Assembly (NCBI GenBank): GCA_958296385.1
Contig: OY282494.1
Coordinates: 851,416 to 915,415 of the forward strand
Length of the DNA stretch: 64,000 bases
Source: an uncultured Dehalococcoidia bacterium
Lineage (GTDB): Bacteria > Chloroflexota > Dehalococcoidia > Lucifugimonadales > UBA3495
Direction: 5' to 3'
Position numbers and translations under genes: made by a program. The notes under the pieces were generated by a model. The model was not told the origin of the DNA and did no database searches. It was given only the letters and a program-made list of their open reading frames with translations. Below are positions 43,073 through 51,414 of this stretch, in pieces. Positions within the stretch are counted from its first letter, which is position 1, and each line of letters opens with the position of its first letter.

Positions 43073-43146
43073 CCGGCCGTCAATCAATCCGGCCGTCAAT
43101 CAATCCGGCCGTCAATCAATCCGGCCGTCAATCAATCCGGCCGTCA
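43073..43146. repeat. 16-bp tandem repeat, 4.5 copies
   Basis: The unit CCGGCCGTCAATCAAT is repeated exactly, beginning at 43073, with a final half unit before CAACTCG. It fills the spacer between the hydrolase stop (43163) and the MmgE/PrpD start (43049) on the minus strand. The units are directly adjacent, so this is not a CRISPR array. Copy number probably varies. Confidence 0.9.
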
Positions 43147-43162
43147 ACTCGATGTTGGGCGG

Positions 43163-44038
43163 TTACCGGCTGAAAAACTCGTGCAGCAGGCGGTAACACT
43201 CGTCGGGCAGTTCCTCAGCGATGTAGTGTCCGCAGGGCAGGGATTGGCCCTCCACCTTATTGGAGTAATCCCGCCAAACCTGCAACACGTCCTGCGTTCG
43301 CCCCACGTAGCCCGTATCGCTCCACAGCGCCAGATGCGGGCAGTCAACCTTGCTGGCAAAATCCGCCTCGTCGTGCACCAGGTCGATGCTGGCCCCGGCC
43401 CGGTAGTCCTCGCAAGCGCCGTGGATGGCGGCCGGGTCGTTGAAACAGCGCACGTATTCCTCCACGGCCTCCGGCGGGAACACCGTTTCGGCGTTGGCAA
43501 CGCGCATGAACCGGGAGCGGATAAAGTAATCCGCATCCGCGCCGATTACCTGCTCCGGAAAGTCGTAGGGCTGAATCAGAAAGAACCAGTGGTAGGTGTT
43601 GGTTGCCATCGCCTGATTCACGATGGAGAACATATGCCGCGTTGGAACGATGTCCAGCGTTGCCAGTTTCAGCACCCGCTGCGGATGGTCTTTGGTCAGC
43701 CGGTGCGCTACCCGCGCCCCCCGGTCGTGGCTGCCCAGATAGAACGTGTCAAAGCCCAGGTGGGCCATCACGTCAACCATGTCCTGCGCCATCGTCCGCT
43801 TGGAGTAGGCCAGATGCTCCGGGTCGCCGAACGGCTTGCCGCTGTCGCCGTAGCCCCGCAGGTCAGCCGCCACCACCGTAAAATCCGCCGCCAGCCGGGG
43901 CGCCACCTTGTGCCACATCGTATGCGTCTGCGGGTAGCCGTGCAGCAGCAGCAGCGGCGGCCCACTGCCGCCCTTGACCACGTTAATCGTCGTATCCCCG
44001 GTCGTTGCGATTTGCAGCTGTTCAAATCCCTCAAACAT
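43163..44038 (-). CDS. Alpha/beta hydrolase, haloacetate dehalogenase-like
   Basis: This 291-residue alpha/beta hydrolase has an aspartate nucleophile, D105, in GSHDRGARVAHR. R106 and R109 match the two arginines that hold the substrate carboxylate in fluoroacetate dehalogenase. H150-W151 (TYHWFFLIQP) matches the halide-binding pair, and the catalytic histidine is H271 (CGHYIAEE). LHGYPQTHTMWH and DLRGYGDS are also typical. The ATG at 44038 is used, with GAGGTGAGGG upstream. Hydrolysis of haloacetates or other C-X bonds is likely; epoxide hydrolysis is an alternative for this fold. Confidence 0.82.
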   Translation of the reverse strand: MFEGFEQLQIATTGDTTINVVKGGSGPPLLLLHGYPQTHTMWHKVAPRLAADFTVVAADLRGYGDSGKPFGDPEHLAYSKRTMAQDMVDVMAHLGFDTFYLGSHDRGARVAHRLTKDHPQRVLKLATLDIVPTRHMFSIVNQAMATNTYHWFFLIQPYDFPEQVIGADADYFIRSRFMRVANAETVFPPEAVEEYVRCFNDPAAIHGACEDYRAGASIDLVHDEADFASKVDCPHLALWSDTGYVGRTQDVLQVWRDYSNKVEGQSLPCGHYIAEELPDECYRLLHEFFSR

Positions 44039-44315
44039 TACCCTCACCTCAATTGCCCGTGTCCGTGTCTGCCGGTGTGCGTCCTGGTATCTTACGGCAG
44101 ATTAGCAGATTATACGATGACGGCCCGGAAACGGCCTGGCAAATCCCCGGCCGGCCCGGTTGCGCTTTGACACCCGGTGTTGTCCAATGTACCGTATCCC
44201 ACAGTATCCGCTGTTTGCACCGGGCTGCGGCGCGGCGCTTCGCGTTATCTTACTGCCAGCGGTTCATCACATCACAATCTTACTTACTGAACTTACTGCC
44301 AGGGCATCCAACCAA

Positions 44316-45479
44316 ATGCAAACTTACGACATCGCTCATTACCTTGAATACGCCCACCGCCTCGCCGAGCAGGTGGCCGTTGACGCCGACCGCATTGACC
44401 AGGAGCGGCAAATCCCCGCTCCGCTGGCCGACGAGATGGCCGACGCCGGATTTTTCCGGCTGCTGCTGCCCCGCGCGTTGGGCGGCGCGGAGCTGGAGCA
44501 TCCCGAATTCCTGCGCATCCTGGAAGTATTCGCCGGGGTTGACGCCAGCACCGCCTGGTGCCTGAATCAGAACAACGTTTTCTCCACCAGCTCCTCCCGT
44601 ATGCCGGTTGCAACCGCCCAGCAGATTTGGGGCGAACAACGCGCGGTAGTCACCAACGGCCCGCCGGCGCCCGGCTCCCAAGCGGTGCCGGCTCCGGGCG
44701 GCTACCGGCTCAGCGGACGCTGGAACTTCAGCAGCGGCAGCGACCATGCCACTTGGATTGCCGCCATGGCCCCGGTAATCCCGCAAAACGGGCAGCCCGC
44801 CCAACCCGGCCAGCCGCCGACGGTGCTGATGCTTTTGATGCCCAAAGCCGACGTCCGCATCGTTGACACCTGGCAGGCATCCGGCTTGCGCGGCACCGCC
44901 AGTTTCAGCTTTGACGTGGACAATCTCTTTATCCCGGAGGAGCGCACCTACGACCAGGAAGGCCCGCCGTGGGCCGATGGCCCGCTGTACAGCGTTCCCC
45001 GCACGCTGCTTTTTGCCACCGGCTTTGCCACGGTGGCCATGGGCGTAGCCCGCAAAAGTCTGGACATCGCCATTGACGTAGCCCGCACCCGAACGCCGTT
45101 CCGTTCGAATACTTTGCTGCGCGACCAGCAGACGGCCCAGCGTTCCATCGGCCAGGCCCACGCCGTGCACAGCGCAGCCCGCGCGTTCCTGAAAGACAGC
45201 GCAGCCGCAATGTGGGACGCCGCTTGCCAGCGACGCCATCTGAACCTGGACGAGCGCATCCAGCTGCGCGTTGCGGCCACCCACGCCATCCGTATGTCCG
45301 CCGAGGTGGTGGACACGGCCTACACGCTGTGCGGCGCCGGCGCCATCTTTCACGCCAACCCCATCCACCGCCGCTTTCAGGACATCCACGTCATCACCCA
45401 GCACGTCCAGGGCCATTACGTCCACTACGAAACGGCGGGCCAATACCTGGTGGGGCTGGAACCGCAGGGCGCGTTCTGA
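44316..45479 (+). CDS. Acyl-CoA dehydrogenase-fold flavin monooxygenase
   Basis: This 387-residue protein has the acyl-CoA dehydrogenase fold of the DszC/HpaB-like type. The N-terminal helices and middle barrel (GYRLSGRWNFSSGSDHATW) are followed by a C-terminal bundle ending GAGAIFHANPIHRRFQDIHVI, typical of type-2 C-terminal acyl-CoA-dehydrogenase-like monooxygenases. The catalytic glutamate of true acyl-CoA dehydrogenases is not evident. It may hydroxylate or desulfurise small molecules with reduced flavin supplied elsewhere. It is the first gene of a plus-strand run with hydantoinase, amidase and MFS exporter, all closely spaced. Confidence 0.8.
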   Translation: MQTYDIAHYLEYAHRLAEQVAVDADRIDQERQIPAPLADEMADAGFFRLLLPRALGGAELEHPEFLRILEVFAGVDASTAWCLNQNNVFSTSSSRMPVATAQQIWGEQRAVVTNGPPAPGSQAVPAPGGYRLSGRWNFSSGSDHATWIAAMAPVIPQNGQPAQPGQPPTVLMLLMPKADVRIVDTWQASGLRGTASFSFDVDNLFIPEERTYDQEGPPWADGPLYSVPRTLLFATGFATVAMGVARKSLDIAIDVARTRTPFRSNTLLRDQQTAQRSIGQAHAVHSAARAFLKDSAAAMWDAACQRRHLNLDERIQLRVAATHAIRMSAEVVDTAYTLCGAGAIFHANPIHRRFQDIHVITQHVQGHYVHYETAGQYLVGLEPQGAF

Positions 45480-45516
45480 ACGAGTTTCCGATTACGAAAC
45501 GAGTTTCCAATTAAGA
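45479..45516 (+). repeat. 19-bp imperfect tandem duplication before the hydantoinase
   Basis: The strings AACGAGTTTCCGATTACGA and AACGAGTTTCCAATTAAGA are adjacent, differing at two sites. The second copy runs into the AAGAGGTGA ribosome binding site of the hydantoinase gene (ATG at 45526), so the duplication has moved or rebuilt the leader. Confidence 0.75.
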
Positions 45517-45525
45517 GGTGACGCT

Positions 45526-46944
45526 ATGGCCGCCAATCACGTTGATACCATTATCGTCGGAGGGCAAATCGTAACTTCTACCCAAGTGTACGAAAGTTCC
45601 ATCGCCATCGCCGGCGAGCAGATTGTCGCCATCGGCCCGGAACAATACCTGCCGCCGGCCGATACCTACATTGACGCCAGCGGCAAGTACGTCCTGCCCG
45701 GCCTCATTGACAGCCACGTACACCTTGACGGCCACGATGACTACGCGCTCGGTTCGCGGGCCGCCGCGCACGCCGGGCTGACTACGCTGGTGCCTTTCGG
45801 CACGTACCATCTGGAGGGCGACGAAACCCTGCCCCAGGCCGTGCATCGCACCCGCGAGCAGATTGAGCAGAGCGCGGTAACCGATTTCGCCTTTCACTTC
45901 ATCCTGCAAAACCGCCCGTCCATCCTCTCCGGTCTCCCCGACGCCCTTGACCTGGGCGTAAAGTCGTTCAAGATGTTTATGACCTACAAGAAACGCCCCT
46001 ACCGGATGTGCGACGACGACTACATTTGCGAAACGATGGACCTGGTAGCCCGGGGCGGCGGCGTTTTGCAGCTGCATTGCGAGAGCGGCAACATCATTGA
46101 GTACCTGGAGAACAAGCTGATTGCCGACGGCCATACGCACCCCACCGACTTTCCCACGGCCTGTCCCGACTGGGCCGAGGAGGAGGCCATCAACCGGGCG
46201 GTTCAGATGAGCGCTGCAACCCGCTGCCCCACCTACGTCGTGCATCTCAGCACGCAGCTGGGCCTGGAGCGCATCAAGCGGGCGCAGGTTCAGGGCCAGC
46301 CCATCTGGACGGAAACCTGCCCCCAATACCTGCTGCTGTCCGACGCTCAAATGGCGCAAGTCGGCCCGCTGGCCAAGATTGGCCCGCCGCTGCGCCCGGA
46401 CGACGGCCCGGACCGGGACGCCCTGTGGGACGGCCTGCGCCAGGGCCACATCTCCATCATCGGCAGCGACCATTCTCCCCACCCGCAGGAATTGAAACAG
46501 CCCGGCTGGGACAACATTTTCGTTGACGCCAACGGCGCATCCGTTCCTTTTGGCTCTCCCGGAGTAGAAACCATCGTGCCGCTGATGTACAGCGAGGGCG
46601 TGGTGAAACGCGGCTTGCCCATCTGGTGGCTGGCCCGCGTGATGGCCGAGAACCCGGCCCGCATCTTTGGCCTGTACCCGCGCAAGGGCGTCATCCAGGT
46701 CGGTTCCGACGCCGACTTTCTAATCCTTGACCCCAAAGGCGACCGGATTGTCACCTCCCGCGACCATCTCAGCAACGCCGGCTACACCCTGTTTGAGGGC
46801 TGGCCGGTGAACGGGCGCCCCTGGCTGACGATGCTGCGCGGCCAGGTACTGCTCAGCGACGGCACATTGCAGCAAAACCCCGGCTACGGCCAATTCCTGG
46901 AAAGCAGCGCCCCCCGAACCCCGCTGGGCGGGCCGGTTAGTTAA
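45526..46944 (+). CDS. Dihydropyrimidinase/hydantoinase-type amidohydrolase
   Basis: This 472-residue cyclic amidohydrolase has a complete binuclear metal site: HVH at residues 64-66, the carbamylated lysine K149 (GVKSFKMFMTY), H184 (LHCESG), H240 (VVHLST) and D315 (GSDHSPHP). The family opens hydantoins, dihydropyrimidines or allantoin. AAGAGGTGA precedes the ATG at 45526. It is followed closely by an amidase and an MFS exporter, so the cluster probably takes apart a cyclic ureide or other N-heterocycle. The stop codon lies inside a perfect 18-bp tandem duplication. Confidence 0.9.
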   Translation: MAANHVDTIIVGGQIVTSTQVYESSIAIAGEQIVAIGPEQYLPPADTYIDASGKYVLPGLIDSHVHLDGHDDYALGSRAAAHAGLTTLVPFGTYHLEGDETLPQAVHRTREQIEQSAVTDFAFHFILQNRPSILSGLPDALDLGVKSFKMFMTYKKRPYRMCDDDYICETMDLVARGGGVLQLHCESGNIIEYLENKLIADGHTHPTDFPTACPDWAEEEAINRAVQMSAATRCPTYVVHLSTQLGLERIKRAQVQGQPIWTETCPQYLLLSDAQMAQVGPLAKIGPPLRPDDGPDRDALWDGLRQGHISIIGSDHSPHPQELKQPGWDNIFVDANGASVPFGSPGVETIVPLMYSEGVVKRGLPIWWLARVMAENPARIFGLYPRKGVIQVGSDADFLILDPKGDRIVTSRDHLSNAGYTLFEGWPVNGRPWLTMLRGQVLLSDGTLQQNPGYGQFLESSAPRTPLGGPVS

Positions 46945-46962
46945 GGCGGGCCGGTTAGTTAA
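46927..46962 (+). repeat. 18-bp perfect tandem duplication spanning the hydantoinase stop
   Basis: GGCGGGCCGGTTAGTTAA occurs twice, end to end. The first copy contains the last codons and TAA of the hydantoinase; the second is non-coding. The duplication therefore arose after the gene end was fixed. Confidence 0.9.
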
Positions 46963-46980
46963 GTAGAGAACGATGCAAGG

Positions 46981-48171
46981 ATGAATGACTCCCTGAACGC
47001 GTTTTGCCGCGACAGCGACGCCTACCTGGAGGGCGCCCCGGACGGCCCCCTTGCCGGGCTGACTTTTGCCGCCAAAGACATTTTTGACGTCGCCGGCCAC
47101 ATCACCGGCTGCGGCAACCCCCACTGGAAAGCCACGCACCCGCCCGCCGAACGCAACGCCTGGGTGGTGCAACAGCTGGTGGACGCCGGGGCCGCCATGG
47201 CCGGCAAAACCATCACCGACGAACTAACCAGAGGCATCTTTGGCGAGAACGCGCACTACGGAACCCCCGTCAACCCCCGCGCCCCGCAGCGCGTGCCCGG
47301 CGGGTCATCCAGCGGTTCCGCATCCGCAGTAGCCGGCGGGCTGGTAGATTTCGCCCTCGGTTCCGACACCGGCGGCTCGGTGCGCGTGCCGGCCAGCTTT
47401 TGCGGGCTGTACGGCCTGCGGCCCACTCACGGCCGCATCCGCCGGGACGGAATGCTTTTGCAAGCCCCCACCTACGACACCATCGGCTGGTTCGCCCGCG
47501 ACGCCGCCACCTTTGCCCGCATCGCCCCGCACCTGCTGGACTCGGATTCGACCGGCCAACGCCCCACCAACCTAATCATAGCCGCCGACGCTTTTGAGCT
47601 GGCCGAACCCGCAGTCAGCAGCGCCCTGCTCGACGCCGTTGCGAGCATCAAACCGCTGTTTGACACGGTTGCCACGCTCCGGCTGTCCCCCACCAGCCTT
47701 GAGGAATGGGCCGGGCACCAGCAGATTTTGCAGAGCCGGGAGGCTTGGGAGTCGGTTTGCGACTGGTTGGATGAGGTGAACCCGGCCCTCAGCTTTGAGG
47801 TTTCCGACCGCTACGTTACCGCCCGCGCCGTTACCGACGCGCAGGTTGCCACCGCACAGGCCGGACGGGATGCGATAATCGCCCGCCTGAACGACGTATT
47901 CGCCACCGCCCCCACCGTCGTCTGCCTGCCCACCACCGCAGGCCCGGCGCCGCCCCTGGCCCAGGCGCTGTCCGCGCGGCGCCGCCTGCGCCGGCGCAAC
48001 AGCGCGCTAACGTCAATCGCCGGCAACACCGGCCGCCCGCAGCTGAGCATCCCGCTTACGGAGATTGACGGCTTGCCCGCCGGCCTGTCGCTAATGGGCA
48101 ATCGCGGCGCCGACGAAATGCTGCTGGCGCTGGCGCAGGAAATCGCGGCGGCCCCCACGACGGCCCAGTAG
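46981..48171 (+). CDS. Amidase signature family enzyme
   Basis: This 396-residue amidase has the Ser-cisSer-Lys triad in order: K32 (FAAKDIFDVAG), S109 (PGGSSSGSA) and S133 (GSDTGGSVRVPA). The length and N-terminus resemble AtzE/AtzF and related small-molecule amidases; GatA subunits of the tRNA amidotransferase are nearer 480 residues and come with gatB and gatC, which are absent. It probably cleaves the open-chain amide or ureide made by the hydantoinase just upstream. The MFS gene starts one base after its stop. Confidence 0.88.
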   Translation: MNDSLNAFCRDSDAYLEGAPDGPLAGLTFAAKDIFDVAGHITGCGNPHWKATHPPAERNAWVVQQLVDAGAAMAGKTITDELTRGIFGENAHYGTPVNPRAPQRVPGGSSSGSASAVAGGLVDFALGSDTGGSVRVPASFCGLYGLRPTHGRIRRDGMLLQAPTYDTIGWFARDAATFARIAPHLLDSDSTGQRPTNLIIAADAFELAEPAVSSALLDAVASIKPLFDTVATLRLSPTSLEEWAGHQQILQSREAWESVCDWLDEVNPALSFEVSDRYVTARAVTDAQVATAQAGRDAIIARLNDVFATAPTVVCLPTTAGPAPPLAQALSARRRLRRRNSALTSIAGNTGRPQLSIPLTEIDGLPAGLSLMGNRGADEMLLALAQEIAAAPTTAQ

Positions 48172-48172
48172 A

Positions 48173-49399
48173 TTGGGAATTGCCGCCACGTTAACCCGGG
48201 CGGCTACGCCCCTGGGCATTTTCAGGTATCGCGATTTCGCGTTCGTCTGGAGCTCAACCACGCTGGTGGGCATGGGCACCCAGATGGAATCGGCGGTGCT
48301 GGGCTGGTTCGTCCTCACCCTTACCGATTCCCCTTTCCTCGTGGGTTCCATCGCGGCGGCCCGGATGGCCCTGAACTTTCTGGCCCTGTTCGCCGGCGCC
48401 ATCGCCGACCGGCTGCCGCGCAACACGCTTTTAGCCACCGTGGAATTCATCATGGGTTCCCTGGGCGTCTTGATGCTCACGCTGATTCTGACCGGCCGGC
48501 TGGAGGTCTGGCACATCTTTGCCATCACGATGTTTATGGGGGTGATACGCCTGTTTCAGATGCCGGTTGCCCAATCGCTGATTGGCGACACGCTGCCAAC
48601 CGAGCGGATGAGCAACGGCGCAGCGTTCAACACCGTCGCGATGAACATTGCGATGCTGTGCGGCCCGGTCATCGGCGGGCTGCTGTTCAAGGCGTATGGC
48701 CCGCAGGGCGCATACCTGGCCATCGCCTCGCTGTACCTGTCCAGCGGCATCGTCGCGCTGGCCATCCGCATCCACCGTCCCCGGACACCGCGCACGGAGC
48801 CGGTGCTGCGAACCATCAGCGACGGCCTGCGCTATACCTGCGGCAATCAGGTAATCTGGGCAGTCTTGCTGATCGCCGTGATTATCAACCTGGCCGGCTG
48901 GACGCTGCACACCGGCCTGGCGCCCATATTCGCCCGCAACGTCTTGGGCGCCGACTCTGCCGGATTGGGCCTGCTGCTGTTCGCCTTTGGCATCGGCGCG
49001 CTGAGCGGTTCACTGGGACTGGCCATGCTGCCCAGCCTGCGCAGCGCCGGCAAACTGCTCATCGCCGCCGTAGTGACGTGGCACACGATGGTAGTAGCGT
49101 TCTCATTCTCCACGTCCTTTTACCTTTCAATGGCGCTGTTCGTGCTCGTAGGCATGGCCTTCGCCGCAACGCAAGTCTTGATACTGACGCTGCTGCTGCG
49201 CACCACCGAGCCGCAATTCCGGGGCCGGGTGATGGGCCTGCGTTCCTTCGCGATTCTGGCGTTCAGTTTCGGCAGCATGGGCGCCGGCGCAATCGCCGGC
49301 CAGTGGGGCGCCCCCGCCGCCGCGCAAACGGTAGGCTTAACCGGCATCGCCCTGATGCTGGCCCTGGCGGTAGTCGCCCCCAAACTCCGGCAAGCCTGA
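48173..49399 (+). CDS. MFS exporter (EntS-like, 12 helices)
   Basis: This 408-residue membrane protein of the MFS_3 type has twelve predicted helices and the loop motif GAIADRLPRNTLL after helix 2. This branch is usually efflux (for example enterobactin exporter EntS). It begins with TTG one base after the amidase stop, with no clear ribosome binding site, so it is probably translated by coupling. It may export a product or protect against a substrate of the upstream pathway. Confidence 0.85.
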   Translation: MGIAATLTRAATPLGIFRYRDFAFVWSSTTLVGMGTQMESAVLGWFVLTLTDSPFLVGSIAAARMALNFLALFAGAIADRLPRNTLLATVEFIMGSLGVLMLTLILTGRLEVWHIFAITMFMGVIRLFQMPVAQSLIGDTLPTERMSNGAAFNTVAMNIAMLCGPVIGGLLFKAYGPQGAYLAIASLYLSSGIVALAIRIHRPRTPRTEPVLRTISDGLRYTCGNQVIWAVLLIAVIINLAGWTLHTGLAPIFARNVLGADSAGLGLLLFAFGIGALSGSLGLAMLPSLRSAGKLLIAAVVTWHTMVVAFSFSTSFYLSMALFVLVGMAFAATQVLILTLLLRTTEPQFRGRVMGLRSFAILAFSFGSMGAGAIAGQWGAPAAAQTVGLTGIALMLALAVVAPKLRQA

Positions 49400-49419
49400 T
49401 GATACGACGGGCACCATTC

Positions 49420-49640
49420 CTAACGTCACTCTGCGCTGCGCTCAGAATCCCGACGCCGTAGCACCCCCCTAGCCCTCATACATACGCCGAGGGGGTCTGG
49501 GGGAAATCATTTCCCCCAGCGGCACCCCCCTCAATCCCACCGCACCGCCCGATACCAGCCAACCACAAGCCCACTCCCAAAGGATGACCGATGATGCAAT
49601 GACCAAACCACCCGAAACGGAACGCTGCCGATGCGACGGC
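49420..49640. repeat. Composite dispersed repeat with a perfect hairpin
   Basis: This spacer contains a rearranged copy of the palindrome element (TCTGCGCTGCGCTCAGAAT, near 49432-49450). A perfect stem-loop follows, with CTGGGGGAAA (49497-49506) pairing to TTTCCCCCAG (49510-49519), framed by GGGGG and CCCCC runs. Last comes the module 49546-49629 shared with 35027-35108 and 9258-9284. No conserved coding frame is present. The hairpin could also act as the MFS gene's transcription end. Confidence 0.6.
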
Positions 49641-49690
49641 CGTTCTTTACGGCGGCCGCCGTCCAACCTCACCGGCGCATCAGCAAACCG

Positions 49691-51388
49691 TTACTTGTTG
49701 AGTGCCACGTCAATAAGGGCGATGCGCCCTTCCTGCACCGCCGCCAGTCCGTTGCGCAACGCCTGATGCAGCTGCGATGGGTCGTCCACCCGCTCCCCGT
49801 AGCCCCCAAAGGGTTCCACCAGCCGGGCGTAATCCGGGCCGGGAATGTGCACGCCGTGCCAAATTCCCGATTCGGCGGCGATGCCGTCGGGATAGTAATT
49901 CAGATGATTGCCCCGCATCGCCTCGTAGTTCCCGTTGTTGAACACCACCGTTAGGAACGGCAGATTGGCCTCCACCGCAACGCCAAAGCTTTGCGTTACG
50001 GGGTTGTACAGAAACCCGCCATCGCCCATCAGGGCAACTACCGGCTGCTGCGGCTTGGCCAGTTTGACGCCCAGCGCCAGCCCCAACCCTTGCCCCAGGC
50101 CGCCGTTGGGGTGAAAGTAGCTGTGGGCCGTTTCCCAATTGACGTGCCGCGATATTGCGCCCCGGTGCGTAGTTACTTCCTCCGCGTACACCGTATCCGG
50201 AGGCATCACCTCGCTGATAGCGGCGCACAGCCACACCGGGTCGATGGGCTGACTGGCGCTGGCGGCCGATTCCGCCTGACGGTATCCGGCAACAAGCCTG
50301 TCGTGCTCCTCGCTCCACTGCCGGAATCTGGCCTCTATCGCCCCGGCCTGACTTGCCGCCGCCGGCCGCAGGGCATCAACCAGCAGCTGCAACGTCATGG
50401 TCAAGTCGCCCTCTACGTAGCGGTCGGCCGACAGGTTCTGATACACCATCATCTCCTTGATTGGCGTCTCTCCCATAGCGACCACGCTGGCGTTTTTTGG
50501 CCCGGCGTTGGGGGGATACCAGGGCGAGCGGCTGCCGGCCAGCAGCACCAGGTCGGCCTGTTGCAGGTAGGGCGCCGGCTCAAATCCCAGATGCAGCGGG
50601 TGGCTCTTGGGAAAGTTGGCGTAGGTGGCGGTGCTTTCAATTACCGGGATGGCGAACAGTTCCGCCAACGCAACCAGACTGGCAAACCCGGCCGCCTCCC
50701 GCCCCGCGCTGTCGGTGATAATCAGCGGCGCCCGGCTGCGCTCCACCAGCCCGGCCAGTTCGCTGATTGCCGCATCCGTCGGGCGGGTTTTCGGAGCGGA
50801 CGGCACGGCCCGCGTCCGGCCCGGCGCCGGCCATTCGTGAATCATCGTCTCAATTGGAATGTCCATGAAAGTCGGCCCCTGCGGCACCCGTTGCGACAAC
50901 TCACCGGCCCGCACCAGCTGTTCGTACAGTGTATGCGGACTGGTGGCGCGCCCGCTCCACTTGGCCACCGTCTCGGCAAAGCGGTTCGGCCCGCCCACCA
51001 CGCTCAGACTGCGATACCATTGGGCCTGCGGGTCCAGCGCCGCATCCTCGCCGTAGCTGGTCGCCTCGCCGGAGCAGACCAGCATCGGCACCTCGCCCAG
51101 GCTGGCGCCCTGGATGCCCATGCTGCCTTGCAGAACGCCCACGCCGGCGTGGAGCAGCACCGCCTGCATCCGGCCCGTGGCCCTGGTGTAGCCGGTGGCC
51201 ATGTTCACCGCCAGCGTTTCGTGCCAGCAGTTGATGTAGCGCGGCCCCGGCGTCTCGTTGATCTGCTGCCGGGCCAGCGCCTCCCAAACCGGCGCCCACT
51301 CGGAGCCCGGCGAGGAGATGATGTAGTCAACGCCCAGGTTGCGGAATGCTTCGAGAATGGCCTCGCCGCCGTCCAGCGCAGTAGTCAT
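49691..51388 (-). CDS. ThDP-dependent enzyme (acetolactate synthase-like)
   Basis: This 565-residue protein of the acetolactate synthase/benzoylformate decarboxylase superfamily has the catalytic glutamate E57 in NCWHETLAVNMATGYTR, and the ThDP-Mg motif starting GDGGFLYNPV and ending NN about 28 residues later. It lacks a regulatory ilvH-like partner, and the middle domain has no clear FAD site, so it is more likely a decarboxylase, lyase or carboligase than biosynthetic IlvB. CGGAGC precedes the ATG. The MFS pump gene lies 26 bases upstream of its start on the same strand. Confidence 0.85.
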   Translation of the reverse strand: MTTALDGGEAILEAFRNLGVDYIISSPGSEWAPVWEALARQQINETPGPRYINCWHETLAVNMATGYTRATGRMQAVLLHAGVGVLQGSMGIQGASLGEVPMLVCSGEATSYGEDAALDPQAQWYRSLSVVGGPNRFAETVAKWSGRATSPHTLYEQLVRAGELSQRVPQGPTFMDIPIETMIHEWPAPGRTRAVPSAPKTRPTDAAISELAGLVERSRAPLIITDSAGREAAGFASLVALAELFAIPVIESTATYANFPKSHPLHLGFEPAPYLQQADLVLLAGSRSPWYPPNAGPKNASVVAMGETPIKEMMVYQNLSADRYVEGDLTMTLQLLVDALRPAAASQAGAIEARFRQWSEEHDRLVAGYRQAESAASASQPIDPVWLCAAISEVMPPDTVYAEEVTTHRGAISRHVNWETAHSYFHPNGGLGQGLGLALGVKLAKPQQPVVALMGDGGFLYNPVTQSFGVAVEANLPFLTVVFNNGNYEAMRGNHLNYYPDGIAAESGIWHGVHIPGPDYARLVEPFGGYGERVDDPSQLHQALRNGLAAVQEGRIALIDVALNK

Positions 51389-51414
51389 AGCGATTGCTCC
51401 GTCTTAAGTCGTGG

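Noticed and set aside
43073-43146. Regular repeats resembling a CRISPR array
   Set aside because: The 16-bp units are directly adjacent with no spacers, and no cas genes are present.
46981-48171. GatA subunit of the glutamyl-tRNA amidotransferase
   Set aside because: It is too short, and no gatB or gatC is present; the context is a hydantoinase operon.
49497-49519. Perfect hairpin as a clear intrinsic terminator of the MFS gene
   Set aside because: It lies about 100 bases after the stop with no T-run, inside a repeat; termination is possible but not supported enough to call it separately.
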